A stretch of 64,000 bases of DNA from Nocardioidaceae bacterium (GTDB lineage: Bacteria > Actinomycetota > Actinomycetes > Propionibacteriales > Nocardioidaceae), in assembly GCA_030447865.1 (NCBI GenBank), contig JAUJOD010000001.1:1040909-1104908 (forward strand). Reading direction: 5' to 3'. The translations under genes and the position numbers were made by a program. This document shows, piece by piece, positions 59,001-63,566 of this stretch. Below the pieces are notes generated by a model, which saw only the letters and a program-made list of their open reading frames with translations, was not told where the DNA came from and made no database searches. Position 1 is the stretch's first letter. Every line of letters begins with the position of its first letter.

Positions 59001-59065
59001 CTCCGCTGCACCTCCTTCAGCACGTCGTCACCCCCGAGTGCCTGCGGACGTTCTCTCACTGCTGA
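47045..59065 (+). CDS. Hybrid FAAL-PKS-NRPS megasynthase with AAR-like terminal reductase
   Basis: 4006 aa from GTG at 47045. Domains: fatty acyl-AMP ligase, 1-560 (FSSGSTG 161-167, SWLPYFHDMGLIG, Lys547); ACP, Ser623; ketosynthase, 693-1110 (Cys855, His990, His1029); malonyl-type acyltransferase, 1210-1490 (GHSVG Ser1303, HAFH 1403); ketoreductase (GGAGGIG 1788, SAYAAAN Tyr1927); ACP, Ser2078; condensation (HHAAADG 2273); adenylation (FTSGTTG 2734, Asp2780, Lys3085); PCP, Ser3144; condensation (HHLIGDG 3326); reductase, ~3640-4006. No dehydratase or enoylreductase is visible, so a beta-hydroxyacyl chain is expected. The reductase has TTGHAATA (3755), NAD(P) loop GLGSIG (3789) and IASCQLESLL (Cys3946). 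These align by eye with cyanobacterial acyl-ACP reductase, whose FACFAEAMLL holds the acylated cysteine. The likely product is an N-acyl amino-aldehyde or alcohol (inference). Confidence 0.9.
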   Translation: MNTEATLLDVLVSAAQEAPDQLIVQVDSDGSERVQTYRQLLDDSMLVAGGFRAAHLPVGTPVIVLPGRSNDFLPSFWGALAAGLVPVPLAPVPEKVLAVWTHLQQPPIVVTDTLEPLVRSSFAAAGSPGTLRLLTLAELRDGTPTTTVHRPAPEDLAFLQFSSGSTGAPKGVELTHANVVANIDQARTAGAATASDVIVSWLPYFHDMGLIGAHLAPLSVRIKQVKMEPHHFGKRPTLWYETAARHRATLLPMASFALALTLQRVPSEQVAGWDLSSVRLVGVGAEPIPVRTWRQFLAHMQPAQLDPSALMPLYGLAEATLAVSFPPVGEVAQPLALDRAALSQGRAVDVDPTVNAGDDDRVAAAAQGAGPAEFLDVGFPVPGGELRIVGDDGEVLADSLVGHVEFSGPNVARGYHARPEETATTFVGGWLRTGDIGFLRKNRLCITGRAKDVLFINGQKYQAHDVEQVVATTPGVPSGRVAVIGCTDAVSGAERVAVFMSSRESPVSELADAITAVRARVREALAYDDVCVLPIPSKDFPRTTSGKLQRATLRDRFAAGAFASLEAEIAQMYADTAALSSTRPQPPRHAMEAQIIEIWAQVLGVPAESIHRQDRFLAIGGSSLAAMHVLGRLEDTFGRPLEPAVLRDCATVAALAEHLLGRLDIPARQLRATESTSAPRHETAEAADGAAAGTAVIGLACRFPDADTPDAFWDNLASGRDSVREVPESRWHPPPGARARWGAFLDEVAGFDAGYFGIEAAEAAVMDPHARIFLEVAHEALERAGYAGERRNGRRIGVFVAVGESGYPQLLHEAIDSGVPVSPAALVGNLRNLIAARVAHHLDLSGPAMAVDTACSSSLVALHLARRSLEAGECDVAVVGGVSLNLTATPYQLLEAAQALSPTGRCRAFGDGADGFVPGEGAAAMVLEPLAAAQAAGDRVLAVVRGSAVNNDGRSLSLMAPNPLLQEAVIADAYRDAGIDAATVSYVEAHGTGTAIGDPIEARSLMRTFPPLPGAAPRWLGSVKTNVGHLLNAAGMPSLLKVVLSLHHGQLPASLHYARPSPEFDLAAAGFEVVTELREWTAPGPLRAGINGFGFGGTNVHVILEEAPGDPRPAALPSSPLVRSAPGPHLLTLSAASEEALRACVADLAAYSRTHPDADDGDLCLTASTARDESRHRLALVTHGDLTTQLEAVVAEPRAVGSIARRRPRVALLFAGQGSQVAGMGRALHESQPVYRQTMEDLSAAAGLVQGRSLARWSLDEDVDPADLAQTAVAQPLLVAFGISLAAQLRAWGVQPDAVLGHSVGELAAAAVSGALTPVEAVGFAAERGRLMQEHCAPGAMAAVRGAEADVLSVVASAAGELCLAAVNGPAHFVISGPRSAIDAALSALSERGCRGRRLNVSHAFHSSMLTPALDALRTAAGRLTPRPQLTPLLSTVTGTWTPTFDAAYLAEHARRPVAFGPCVQRLLDDGYDTFLEVGPDATLTGLVRSMARAGGEEHDIEVLSALEGHVHDSSALTRTVGRLWARGVSISRPAASPGRRRVEVPTYPFQRQRYWLPDIDRPTPAGSVSPPVSALLHRFGWDETPLPAGAVLRSVCIVGSDSTMATELADRLARRGVSVHRPPRGKLDGSPPASVVILLSGPAVEIEGVGSLDASARDAATTLLEVSRYLEDRPTPLIVVTEDVALTSTAVERARPGQAVVAGLAMALPEESDQQAVRVVDLSSLDDRVARLDALVRELDAPPTPGPAQSVAWRNGRRLAKAPRWKEALSSDRSATLPANGRYLITGGAGGIGAELARFLAGRGTSEIFLVGRSPVCPPALLTELEQLGASPHYVAADLSVESEVDALVDSLPPLDGIFHAAGLLAPGRLQSNTVRDIEEVLAPKVRGTYLLSRALDRSGRRPDTFVAFSSIASALPGYAGGLSAYAAANAFLDAFALAETQAGRPMQVVNFALWADTGMAASPAFRAAAAAKGVPHVSTEQALQAVYDATTLTAPQLLVMDAAHHRGLVDATDEAVPATAAPVLMPEPMPTAAPVQIRTAGSPVRDVIADLIAAELGQRAADIDDNASFLAMGLDSLTAVDLVKRLEHELVRPLPTTLLFEYSSIAQLTAYLSKAPAEEPTAEEPTAEEPSAQVSPGHDDASSFALTPVQLAFHTTGRLHPDIAAYAYLRQTIAGKLDEALVARSLVLLERRHPMLRMRIRSDAGEPRQVIAPPTDADRPDWFETADLDGPIEAVEDELCNRVFQLADEPPIRALLLRAGADRASLLIVVHHAAADGASLNVLCGELWQVYTAMSQRRSPELPSPQSGFRDYVDSVEKLRTSETFADDCHYWRERLAAGGHAQPLPYDGDPGAQPLPYDGDPGAQPSGPLAAWQLVTSASLTTALQARAAELDVSLFHLVLTGYVRRLASWSGRPQVTVNVARAGRDARLPDIDRLVGPFADTLPVTVTVQKTSDSAALAHEVRAAWLESERHPSVTTLDLARLLPTVDAAPRTAGTASFSFARFRLEPPPGCPVSVTATAARTASAATQLGLVCWEFDGALHFSWNYPESLFSPETIERFTDEYLAELTAMAGRSPTPAAEPSVAHRIRAQCRRTPDAVAVEAGAVTLTYAQLDQSAHRLATRLRRHGIKPTDRVALLTAPGADTVVGLLGVLLAGAAWVPLDSAHPVQRLVAKVTRAGATAVVCHGPTRAVAERLGELAVIDLDAPAAEEVFVDESDPVVGPHDVAYIIFTSGTTGHPKAVPITHSAMTTYLDWAISTFGYSAADRMAATASICFDASVRQLLAPLLVGATIVAIPRDVLRDPEALLATVERRQLTVWSSVPTLWEHLLRAAERRTAQAGATPDLSALRWIQVGGESLSAAHVRRWFDLFGPGHRIVNLYGPTEATINATYDVIDSRPGDDVTGLPIGRPVAHTVIDVVGPSGQSCAPGEPGELLLAGPGVTPGYLDEPGLTANAFVERGGERYYRTGDRVVLRSDAKLEFLGRIDRQVKIRGHRVEPGEIETVLQGHPGVERATVVATPADSPDVVRLVAYVQPRPSVGVGEPLGGADDLRAYLGSQLPDYLVPAQVRLVADMPLTAAGKVDTASLPAIAAQGRSASTGRVGTPPATETEELLAAVWSRLLGVDPVFREDDFFALGGDSIGVLEVFSRLEKQVPALPAPTAIYRHRTLSALAEAIDTSTPRSAGCCDQPADVVGPFPLTPAQRGFLLAEALAPGAQSSWLACFRLAGPLDTGLFQQAVDLLVDRHLMLRVVIAAERRPPMQQEVPTPGKLPVSCAVIDPAELHQRIAEEREHRFDCSSWPLIRMKLLRLAPEEHALVVHAHHLIGDGYSVVLLGQDLMALYDGLASGQPAALPQLRSTFRDYAQLVLDSPAGANTAPAGCAGSDREPYTAPDIRRKGTAVVAPGATPSTASFTVDRGTTSVLRRVAAAEGTTPYAPLLTAYYRALTRLTGQHDLLLGVAVTGRDYSLPDVSRIVGPLATVLPVRLRKAGPMFRAQLRSITHAVTAARASGATMQQLASRSSSSPGQPSVGAQFLFSYLDFDSLGPIAGETVSLRWDEAGTDLEPPPIGTDLLLTVRPIGGGLHVTVRAAAAVMEPGELGDFADELRRELTQVTASSPVKPTSTTARPEVLDAALIGYLPAPRDVARLAGIPAFDGLREVIRAALFPDGRARALETLSTPLGRSGFVCLPIFADELPAHPGDALVRDAVQAVEFATSLGARCVSLAGMIPAHTAYGFDVVRALGSTAARVTTGHAATAASVVKTTMAALAQAGRDLCESTVAVVGLGSIGRSSLELLLALEVGSPKGLVLCDVASRSRHLADVATELRASGYAGQIAICASVPSLPAQAYEIDVIIAATSADRPILDIGRLRPGTVVVDDSFPHCFDAGAAVRRMQLQGDVLVVGGGLLTCGPSEQQPADDLAMLAAGRLSGLRLPDTIASCQLESLLHAGHPHLPVVHGLVDVPLALAYWEALAVAGVDAAPLHLLQHVVTPECLRTFSHC
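54074..54148 (+). repeat. 33-bp tandem repeat inside the first condensation domain
   Basis: Two full 33-bp units (54074-54106, 54107-54139) and the start of a third encode AQPLPYDGDPG twice, then AQP. The units differ by a single silent base. The repeat adds 11 residues to a surface loop between the HHxxxDG core and the C-terminal subdomain. Confidence 0.9.
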
Positions 59066-59215
59066 CAGGTGACGCTGCGGCGTCTGGCTTTGCTGGCCGC
59101 TGCGCATCCGACGCGCCTTCTGGAGGGGGCTGTGGCAGTGGCGACTTCGCCGGGTGCCTCGCGGCAGAGAATCCAACTCTGCGGTCAAGCGAGGTTCTTG
59201 TGCAACCCTCCTGTT

Positions 59216-59587
59216 ATGACCTCTTGGGAATGTGAGAATGGGCATGTCCTGCCTGCTGGCAAGGGACGATGCAAACAGTGCGGGGCGGGTCCAGCTCAGG
59301 CAGTGAGATGTTCCAGGGGCCATCCGATGCCGATCGGTAAGGACTCCTGTCCACGATGTGGCCAGCCGCCTGGCGAGGGGCGCGCCGACGTCGGCGCGAC
59401 TGACGTCGGCGCCGGCTGGATCTACATCTTCGCCGGCAGTGCGGTCTTGATCGGCGGCCAGTTGTTCCGCTTCAGCAGTGAAGCGTCCGTGGCTTTCGTC
59501 GGTGTGATCCTGTCGTTCGTCGGCGTGGTGATCGCCCTTATCGGAGTTGTCGCGGAGGGTGTCAGATTAGGACTCCGCGGAAGCTGA
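59216..59587 (+). CDS. Zinc-ribbon membrane protein
   Basis: 123 aa from ATG at 59216. Two zinc-binding pairs with similar wording are seen: CENGHVLPAGKGRCKQCG and CSRGHPMPIGKDSCPRCG, in residues ~5-50. After an acidic/Gly linker come two hydrophobic helices (WIYIFAGSAVLIGGQLF, then VAFVGVILSFVGVVIALIGVV). This is a double zinc ribbon on a membrane hairpin; the function is unknown. It is 150 bp after the megasynthase in the same direction, without visible coupling. Confidence 0.75.
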   Translation: MTSWECENGHVLPAGKGRCKQCGAGPAQAVRCSRGHPMPIGKDSCPRCGQPPGEGRADVGATDVGAGWIYIFAGSAVLIGGQLFRFSSEASVAFVGVILSFVGVVIALIGVVAEGVRLGLRGS

Positions 59588-59601
59588 CTGGGGTCGCTGC
59601 G

Positions 59602-59630
59602 TGGTCAGTCGCGGACCTCGGAGCCGGTGA
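59602..59630. repeat. Copy of the acylphosphatase 3' end
   Basis: 29 bases match 61509-61537 with two differences. On the minus strand they read TGSEVRD and stop, against TGFEVRD and stop in the intact acylphosphatase gene. No other part of that gene is found here, so it is a small relic or duplication breakpoint. Confidence 0.65.
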
Positions 59631-59731
59631 CTTCTGATGGTGCCCATTGTCGAGCCTGACGTGGCATGGTGATGGCGGGACGAGCCGGACGAGTGGGGCG
59701 ACCTCGCCTCGTGTCGCCAAGCCGCCGCCTC

Positions 59732-59907
59732 GTGAGCACGGTGCCGGCTCGGGGCGAGCTGTGGTGGTGCGAACTCGCGACATCGGCAGGCGCCCGGTCG
59801 TCGTCCTGTCGCGGGACGCGGCCATCCCGCGACTTGGCCGACTGGCCGATACCCGCATGCGTCAGATCTGCGGTGCTCTCGCGCTCGCGGTTGACTGCGA
59901 AGGTTGA
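59732..59907 (+). pseudogene. Decayed MazF/PemK-type toxin gene
   Basis: Starting at GTG 59732, one frame reads RGELWWCELATS, the MazF N terminus. After a frameshift near 59776 the sequence continues as DIGRRPVVVLSRDAAIPRL, a typical MazF strand. It then skips the central ~50 residues and ends with TRMRQICGALALAVDC. A MazF is ~110 aa; this is ~58 codons with a broken frame, so no toxin can be made. No antitoxin gene is seen upstream. Confidence 0.75.
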
Positions 59908-59942
59908 CGCTACAAGCGCTGCGGCAGAGTCCCGGTCACGGG

Positions 59943-60755
59943 TCACAGCGTCTTCACCAGACCGCCGTCGATGACGACGTCGCTGCCGGTCATCCAGGCG
60001 GCGGCGGGGCTGGCGAGGAACACCACGAGGTGCGCGATCTCCTCGGCGGTGCCAAACCGGCCGAGCTTGATCCCGCCGAGCCCCTCGGCCATCGCCTGCA
60101 TCGCGCCGTCGATGTCGGTGCCCATCGCGCCCGCAAGCTGCTCAGCGAGCCCGCCGGGGCCGGTCCACAGCGGGGTTCGGACCGGGCCGGGAGAGACGGT
60201 GTTGACGCGAATGCCCTGCGGCGCGAACTCCGCCGACAGCGACTTGGAGAGGTTGGTCATCGCGGCCTTGGCGGCGGCGTAGTCCACCACGCTGGGATCG
60301 GGCAGCAACGCATTCACCGAGCTGACGTTCACGATCGAACCACCGCCACGCTGGAGCATCACCGGCAGCGCCGCCCGGGTCGCCCGAACCGCGGACAGCA
60401 GGTTGAGCTCCATGCTTCCCACCCAATGGGCGTCCGACACTGAAAGGAAGCCGCCGAACCGGGGCCCGCCCCCCGCGAGCCCGCCCATGTTGTTGACCAG
60501 CACGTCCAGGCCACCGAAACGCTCGGTGGCAGCGGCGACCAACTCGGCCGGACCCTCGGCCGTGGACAGGTCGACGTCGACCGGGGAGAGGACGTCGGCA
60601 GGGGCGAGCCCAGCAAGGTCGGTGCTGGCCTTGCGGCTGCCCACCACGACCCGGGCGCCGGCTTCCAGCAGCTGACGGGCGACGGCAGCGCCGATGCCCT
60701 TGCCGCCGCCAGTGACGACGGCAACCTTGCCGGTGAAGTTCAGGGATTCGGACAT
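59943..60755 (-). CDS. Short-chain dehydrogenase/reductase
   Basis: 270 aa. Classical SDR motifs are VVTGGGKGIGAAVA (NAD(P) loop), LVNNMGG, and the catalytic Ser in IVNVSSVNALL with Tyr and Lys in VDYAAAKAAM. VNTVSPGPVRTP follows. Arg and Lys around GSRK suggest NADPH use. The substrate is unknown. It sits downstream of a TetR gene on the same strand, with a perfect inverted repeat 21 bases before its start, so it is probably the regulated target. Confidence 0.92.
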   Translation of the reverse strand: MSESLNFTGKVAVVTGGGKGIGAAVARQLLEAGARVVVGSRKASTDLAGLAPADVLSPVDVDLSTAEGPAELVAAATERFGGLDVLVNNMGGLAGGGPRFGGFLSVSDAHWVGSMELNLLSAVRATRAALPVMLQRGGGSIVNVSSVNALLPDPSVVDYAAAKAAMTNLSKSLSAEFAPQGIRVNTVSPGPVRTPLWTGPGGLAEQLAGAMGTDIDGAMQAMAEGLGGIKLGRFGTAEEIAHLVVFLASPAAAWMTGSDVVIDGGLVKTL

Positions 60756-60776
60756 GCTTCCTCCAGTTAGCGACAG

Positions 60777-60794
60777 CCGGTCATTGTTGACCGG
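60777..60794. promoter_or_regulatory. TetR-type operator before the SDR gene
   Basis: CCGGTCA-TTGT-TGACCGG is a perfect inverted repeat with 7-base arms, in the 89-bp gap between the TetR stop and the SDR start. A CGGTCAGTCA half-site related to it appears upstream of the TetR gene at about 61455-61464. Both fit autoregulation plus control of the SDR. Confidence 0.65.
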
Positions 60795-60844
60795 TCGATC
60801 AGAAACGAGGGCAGGCGACGGCCGGGCCCCGTGCGTTCGTGCGA

Positions 60845-61426
60845 TCAGGGGTGTAGGACGGCCAGGGCGGTGTCCAACGCGCGGACCAGGGTGGCGCGGG
60901 GGGTGCCGGCGGCGGCCATGACGCTTAGTCCCTGGACCGTGGCGACGGTGAGCGCCGCCCAGCCGGTCAGGTCGACGGTGTGGGCGACCAGCCCGGCGAT
61001 CCTGGCGCGCTGCGCTGCCTCCAGCAGCGCCTCTTCCAGCCCGGCAAAGGCCACCGCCACCCGCACGCGGACCTGAGGGTCCTCCTCAGCCCGGTCAGCG
61101 GCGGCCGCCACGAGCATGCACCCGGCGGGCCGGTCGGTGCAGCTGCCGTCCAGTATCGGCAACAAAGCCTCACGCAGGGTCACCCGCACGTCCGCCCCCT
61201 GCTCCAGTGCGGCGACCAGAGGGGCGAAGAAGTGTTCACGGTAGCGATCGAGCGCGGCGAGGTAGAGATGCTGCTTGTCCCCGAACGCCAGATACAGCGA
61301 CTGCCGGCCCACGTCCGTCGCAGCTGTCAAATCGCTAAGCGATGCTCCGTCGTAGCCGCGCTGCCAGAAAGTGCGCATCGCGGCGTCCAGCACCGCATCG
61401 GTGTCGAACTCTCTCGGCCGGGCCAC
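60845..61426 (-). CDS. TetR family transcriptional regulator
   Basis: 193 aa from GTG at 61426 (ARPREFDTDAVLDAAMRTF). The N-terminal helix-turn-helix is GYDGASLSDLTAATDVGRQS followed by LYLAFGDKQHLYLAAL. The C-terminal ligand domain has a cysteine-containing CMLVAAAADRAEEDPQVR. It resembles AcrR/YxaF-type TetR proteins near oxidoreductase genes. It lies just upstream of the SDR in the same direction, with the inverted repeat between them. Confidence 0.9.
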   Translation of the reverse strand: MARPREFDTDAVLDAAMRTFWQRGYDGASLSDLTAATDVGRQSLYLAFGDKQHLYLAALDRYREHFFAPLVAALEQGADVRVTLREALLPILDGSCTDRPAGCMLVAAAADRAEEDPQVRVRVAVAFAGLEEALLEAAQRARIAGLVAHTVDLTGWAALTVATVQGLSVMAAAGTPRATLVRALDTALAVLHP

Positions 61427-61511
61427 GCCTCGACTATGACAGGTTATGGATCGGTCAGTCAAGTATCTACCGGTTCCTCAAACGACGGCGACGGCCGGCT
61501 CATTCGTATGG

Positions 61512-61781
61512 TCAGTCGCGGACTTCGAAGCCGGTGAGGCCTGACTCCTCTTGGTCGGCGACGTCGACGTGCTCGACCCGCGCCTGCGACGGGCCGGACT
61601 TGCTCCACTGAACCATCCGATCGACGGCGTCGCCGTCGCCTTCGAAGACTGCCTCGACGGTGCCGGACGGGTCGTTTCGCACCCACCCGGCCACGCCGGC
61701 CGCCTGTGCCTGCTGGCGGCACTCGTCGCGGAAGAAGACACCCTGGACGTCGCCATGGACGACGACCCGCACGGCAGCCAT
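61512..61781 (-). CDS. acyP: Acylphosphatase
   Basis: 89 aa, the standard length. The phosphate-binding loop is VHGDVQGVFFRDECRQQA with the catalytic Arg. The catalytic Asn is in VAGWVRNDPSGTVEAVFEG. It hydrolyses acyl phosphates such as carbamoyl or 1,3-bisphosphoglycerate. It is the last gene of a three-gene operon with a MoaD-like and a BNR protein; there is one base between its start and the MoaD stop. Confidence 0.95.
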   Translation of the reverse strand: MAAVRVVVHGDVQGVFFRDECRQQAQAAGVAGWVRNDPSGTVEAVFEGDGDAVDRMVQWSKSGPSQARVEHVDVADQEESGLTGFEVRD

Positions 61782-61782
61782 G

Positions 61783-62079
61783 TCAGCCGCCCGCCATTGC
61801 GCCGACGATCAGGAACGGCTCGTCGCCGGCGGCCACCCGCTGAGGTAGCGGGGTGTCCGGTGGCTCGTGCGACAGGTCCTCCTCGCAGGCGAAGAACCGC
61901 ACGAACGACCGGCGCTGCTGGGTCGCCCGGTCGCGGATGGTGCCCTTGAGCGTCGGATAGCGCGCCTCGAGTGCATCGAGCACCGCCCGCGGCGTCACTT
62001 CTCCGTCGACGGAGAGCTGCACCTCGCCGTCGACCTGGGCGAGCGTGCGCAGATGTGCAGGGAGCACGACGCGGATCAT
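61783..62079 (-). CDS. MoaD/ThiS-family ubiquitin-like protein
   Basis: 98 aa from ATG at 62079 ([14 protein letters not shown]). The beta-grasp pattern is visible, with [19 protein letters not shown] in the middle. It ends [10 protein letters not shown] with the terminal Gly-Gly needed for thiocarboxylation or conjugation. No MoeB/ThiF-type activating enzyme is adjacent. The ATG overlaps the stop of the BNR gene. It could supply sulfur for molybdopterin or act in a protein-tagging route; the sequence does not decide. Confidence 0.85.
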   Translation of the reverse strand: MIRVVLPAHLRTLAQVDGEVQLSVDGEVTPRAVLDALEARYPTLKGTIRDRATQQRRSFVRFFACEEDLSHEPPDTPLPQRVAAGDEPFLIVGAMAGG

Positions 62080-63191
62080 GGCAGTGTCTGGACCTCGACG
62101 GACAGCACGGGCGGCAGGTCGCGGACGATCGGTGCCCAGCTGTCGCCGGCGTCTGCTGACGCGTAGACCTGCCCACCCGTCGTACCGAAGTAGACCCCGC
62201 ATGAGTCCAGCGAGTCGACGGCCATCGCGTCACGCAGCACGTTGACGTAGCAGTCGCTTTGCGGCAACCCCTTGGTGAGCGGCTCCCACTCGTTGCCACC
62301 CGCGCGGCTGCGGTAGACCCGCAACTTGCCGTCGGGCGGGAAGTGCTCGGAGTCGCTCTTGATCGGGACGACGTAGACGGTGTCGGGCTCGTGGGCGTGG
62401 ACGTCGATCGCAAAGCCGAAGTCGGTCGGCAGGTCGCCGCTGATCTCGTGCCAGGAGTCGCCGGCGTCGTCGCTGCGCATGACGTCCCAGTGCTTCTGCA
62501 TGAACAGCACGTTCGGCCGCGTCGGGTGCATGGCGAGACGGTGCACGCAGTGCCCGACCTCGGCGTCGGGGTCGGGGATGCCGTCGGACAGCAGGCCGCG
62601 GTTGATCGGCTGCCACGTCTTCCCGGCGTCGTCGGTGCGGAACGACCCGGCAGCGGAGATAGCGACGAAGATCCGTTCGGCGTCGGTGGGGTCGATCAGG
62701 ATGGTGTGCAGGCACATCCCGCCTGCACCGGGCTGCCACGACGGACCCGAAGGGTGCTCACGAAGCGCGGAGAGCTCGTGCCACTCCTTCCCGCCGTCGG
62801 TTGACTTAAAGAGCGCGGCGTCCTCAACCCCGGCGTACACCGTGTCGGGGTCGGTCAACGAGGGCTCGAGGTGCCACACGCGCGCGAACTCCCACGGGTG
62901 CGGGGTGCCGTCGTACCACTGGTGGGTGCCGGGCGTGCCGTCGTACTGGAACGCGTTGCCGACCGGCTCCCAGGTCGCGCCGCCGTCGTCGGAGCGCTGG
63001 ATCAGCTGCCCGAACCAGCCGGTGGACTGAGACGCGTAGAGCCGCGATGGGTCGGCCGGAGAACCGGCGACGTGGTAGACCTCCCAACCAGGAAAGTGCG
63101 GCCCGCTGACGTCCCACCGCTCGCGTTGGCCGTCAGCCGTCAAGACGAAGGCACCCTTGCGGGTGCCGACCAGAACCCGTACACCGCTCAT
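62076..63191 (-). CDS. BNR/sialidase-like beta-propeller protein
   Basis: 371 aa. Asp-box repeats are visible ([55 protein letters not shown]), each turning one blade of a propeller. No signal peptide or sialidase Arg triad is obvious, so it is probably cytoplasmic and not a sialidase. The gene is first in a translationally coupled operon with a MoaD-like protein and acylphosphatase. The function is unknown; a substrate for MoaD-type tagging has not been shown. Confidence 0.85.
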   Translation of the reverse strand: MSGVRVLVGTRKGAFVLTADGQRERWDVSGPHFPGWEVYHVAGSPADPSRLYASQSTGWFGQLIQRSDDGGATWEPVGNAFQYDGTPGTHQWYDGTPHPWEFARVWHLEPSLTDPDTVYAGVEDAALFKSTDGGKEWHELSALREHPSGPSWQPGAGGMCLHTILIDPTDAERIFVAISAAGSFRTDDAGKTWQPINRGLLSDGIPDPDAEVGHCVHRLAMHPTRPNVLFMQKHWDVMRSDDAGDSWHEISGDLPTDFGFAIDVHAHEPDTVYVVPIKSDSEHFPPDGKLRVYRSRAGGNEWEPLTKGLPQSDCYVNVLRDAMAVDSLDSCGVYFGTTGGQVYASADAGDSWAPIVRDLPPVLSVEVQTLP

Positions 63192-63411
63192 CTGGATCCC
63201 CTTCCGATGCGCAAGTCGTCGCGTTACGGATGATCATGGCATGGGCGTCCGACAAGGCGGGAGGGGTCCTCGAGCGACGTTAAGCGGCCTTCTCCAGCTC
63301 GGCGAGCAGTCGTTGGCGAGGCTCCCGAAGGCTGGACTTGGCACCGGACCGACCAGATGCTTAGGAATGGTTGGCACCGGACGCAGATCGTCCGGAACTT
63401 GCCCTAGCGTG

Positions 63412-63564
63412 ATGGCCATGGGCGACTTCCACGAGCAGGACCTCAACTGGTCCCAGGTGGAGAACCTCCCCCTCAAGGACTGTCTCTGCATCGTCCTCAA
63501 TGAGGAATGGGAGCACCGGCTCTACGGCGAACGTGACCTGACCGCACTAGAGAAAGCGAACTGA
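63412..63564 (+). CDS. Short protein resembling the C-terminal part of a DinB-family protein
   Basis: 50 aa from ATG at 63412, or 48 aa from ATG at 63418. It reads GDFHEQDLNWSQVENLP, then CLCIVLNEEWEHRLYGERDL. The EEWEHxxxxxRDLxxLE ending is what DinB/DUF664-type helical-bundle proteins have at their C terminus. The N-terminal helices and metal histidines are missing upstream, so it is either a relic or a genuinely small gene. It overlaps nothing and is two bases before the hydrolase start. Confidence 0.5.
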   Translation: MAMGDFHEQDLNWSQVENLPLKDCLCIVLNEEWEHRLYGERDLTALEKAN

Positions 63565-63566
63565 CC

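Noticed and set aside
57960-59065. Thioesterase or SDR-type thioester reductase at the end of the megasynthase
   Set aside because: No GxSxG serine of a TE, and no early TGxxGxxG loop with the YxxxK of SDR reductases. The nucleotide loop is late (GLGSIG at 3789) after a substrate-type N-terminal part.
44735-59065. Macrolide biosynthetic cluster with erm self-resistance
   Set aside because: There is a single PKS module, no TE, no glycosylation genes, and the erm gene is on the other strand in a separate duplication.
59647-59907. Intact 86-aa gene in this gap
   Set aside because: Only its C-terminal part resembles MazF; the MazF N terminus is in another frame, so it is a broken gene, not a new one.
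62076-63191. Secreted sialidase
   Set aside because: Asp boxes are present but there is no signal peptide and no clear catalytic Arg triad or Tyr/Glu pair.
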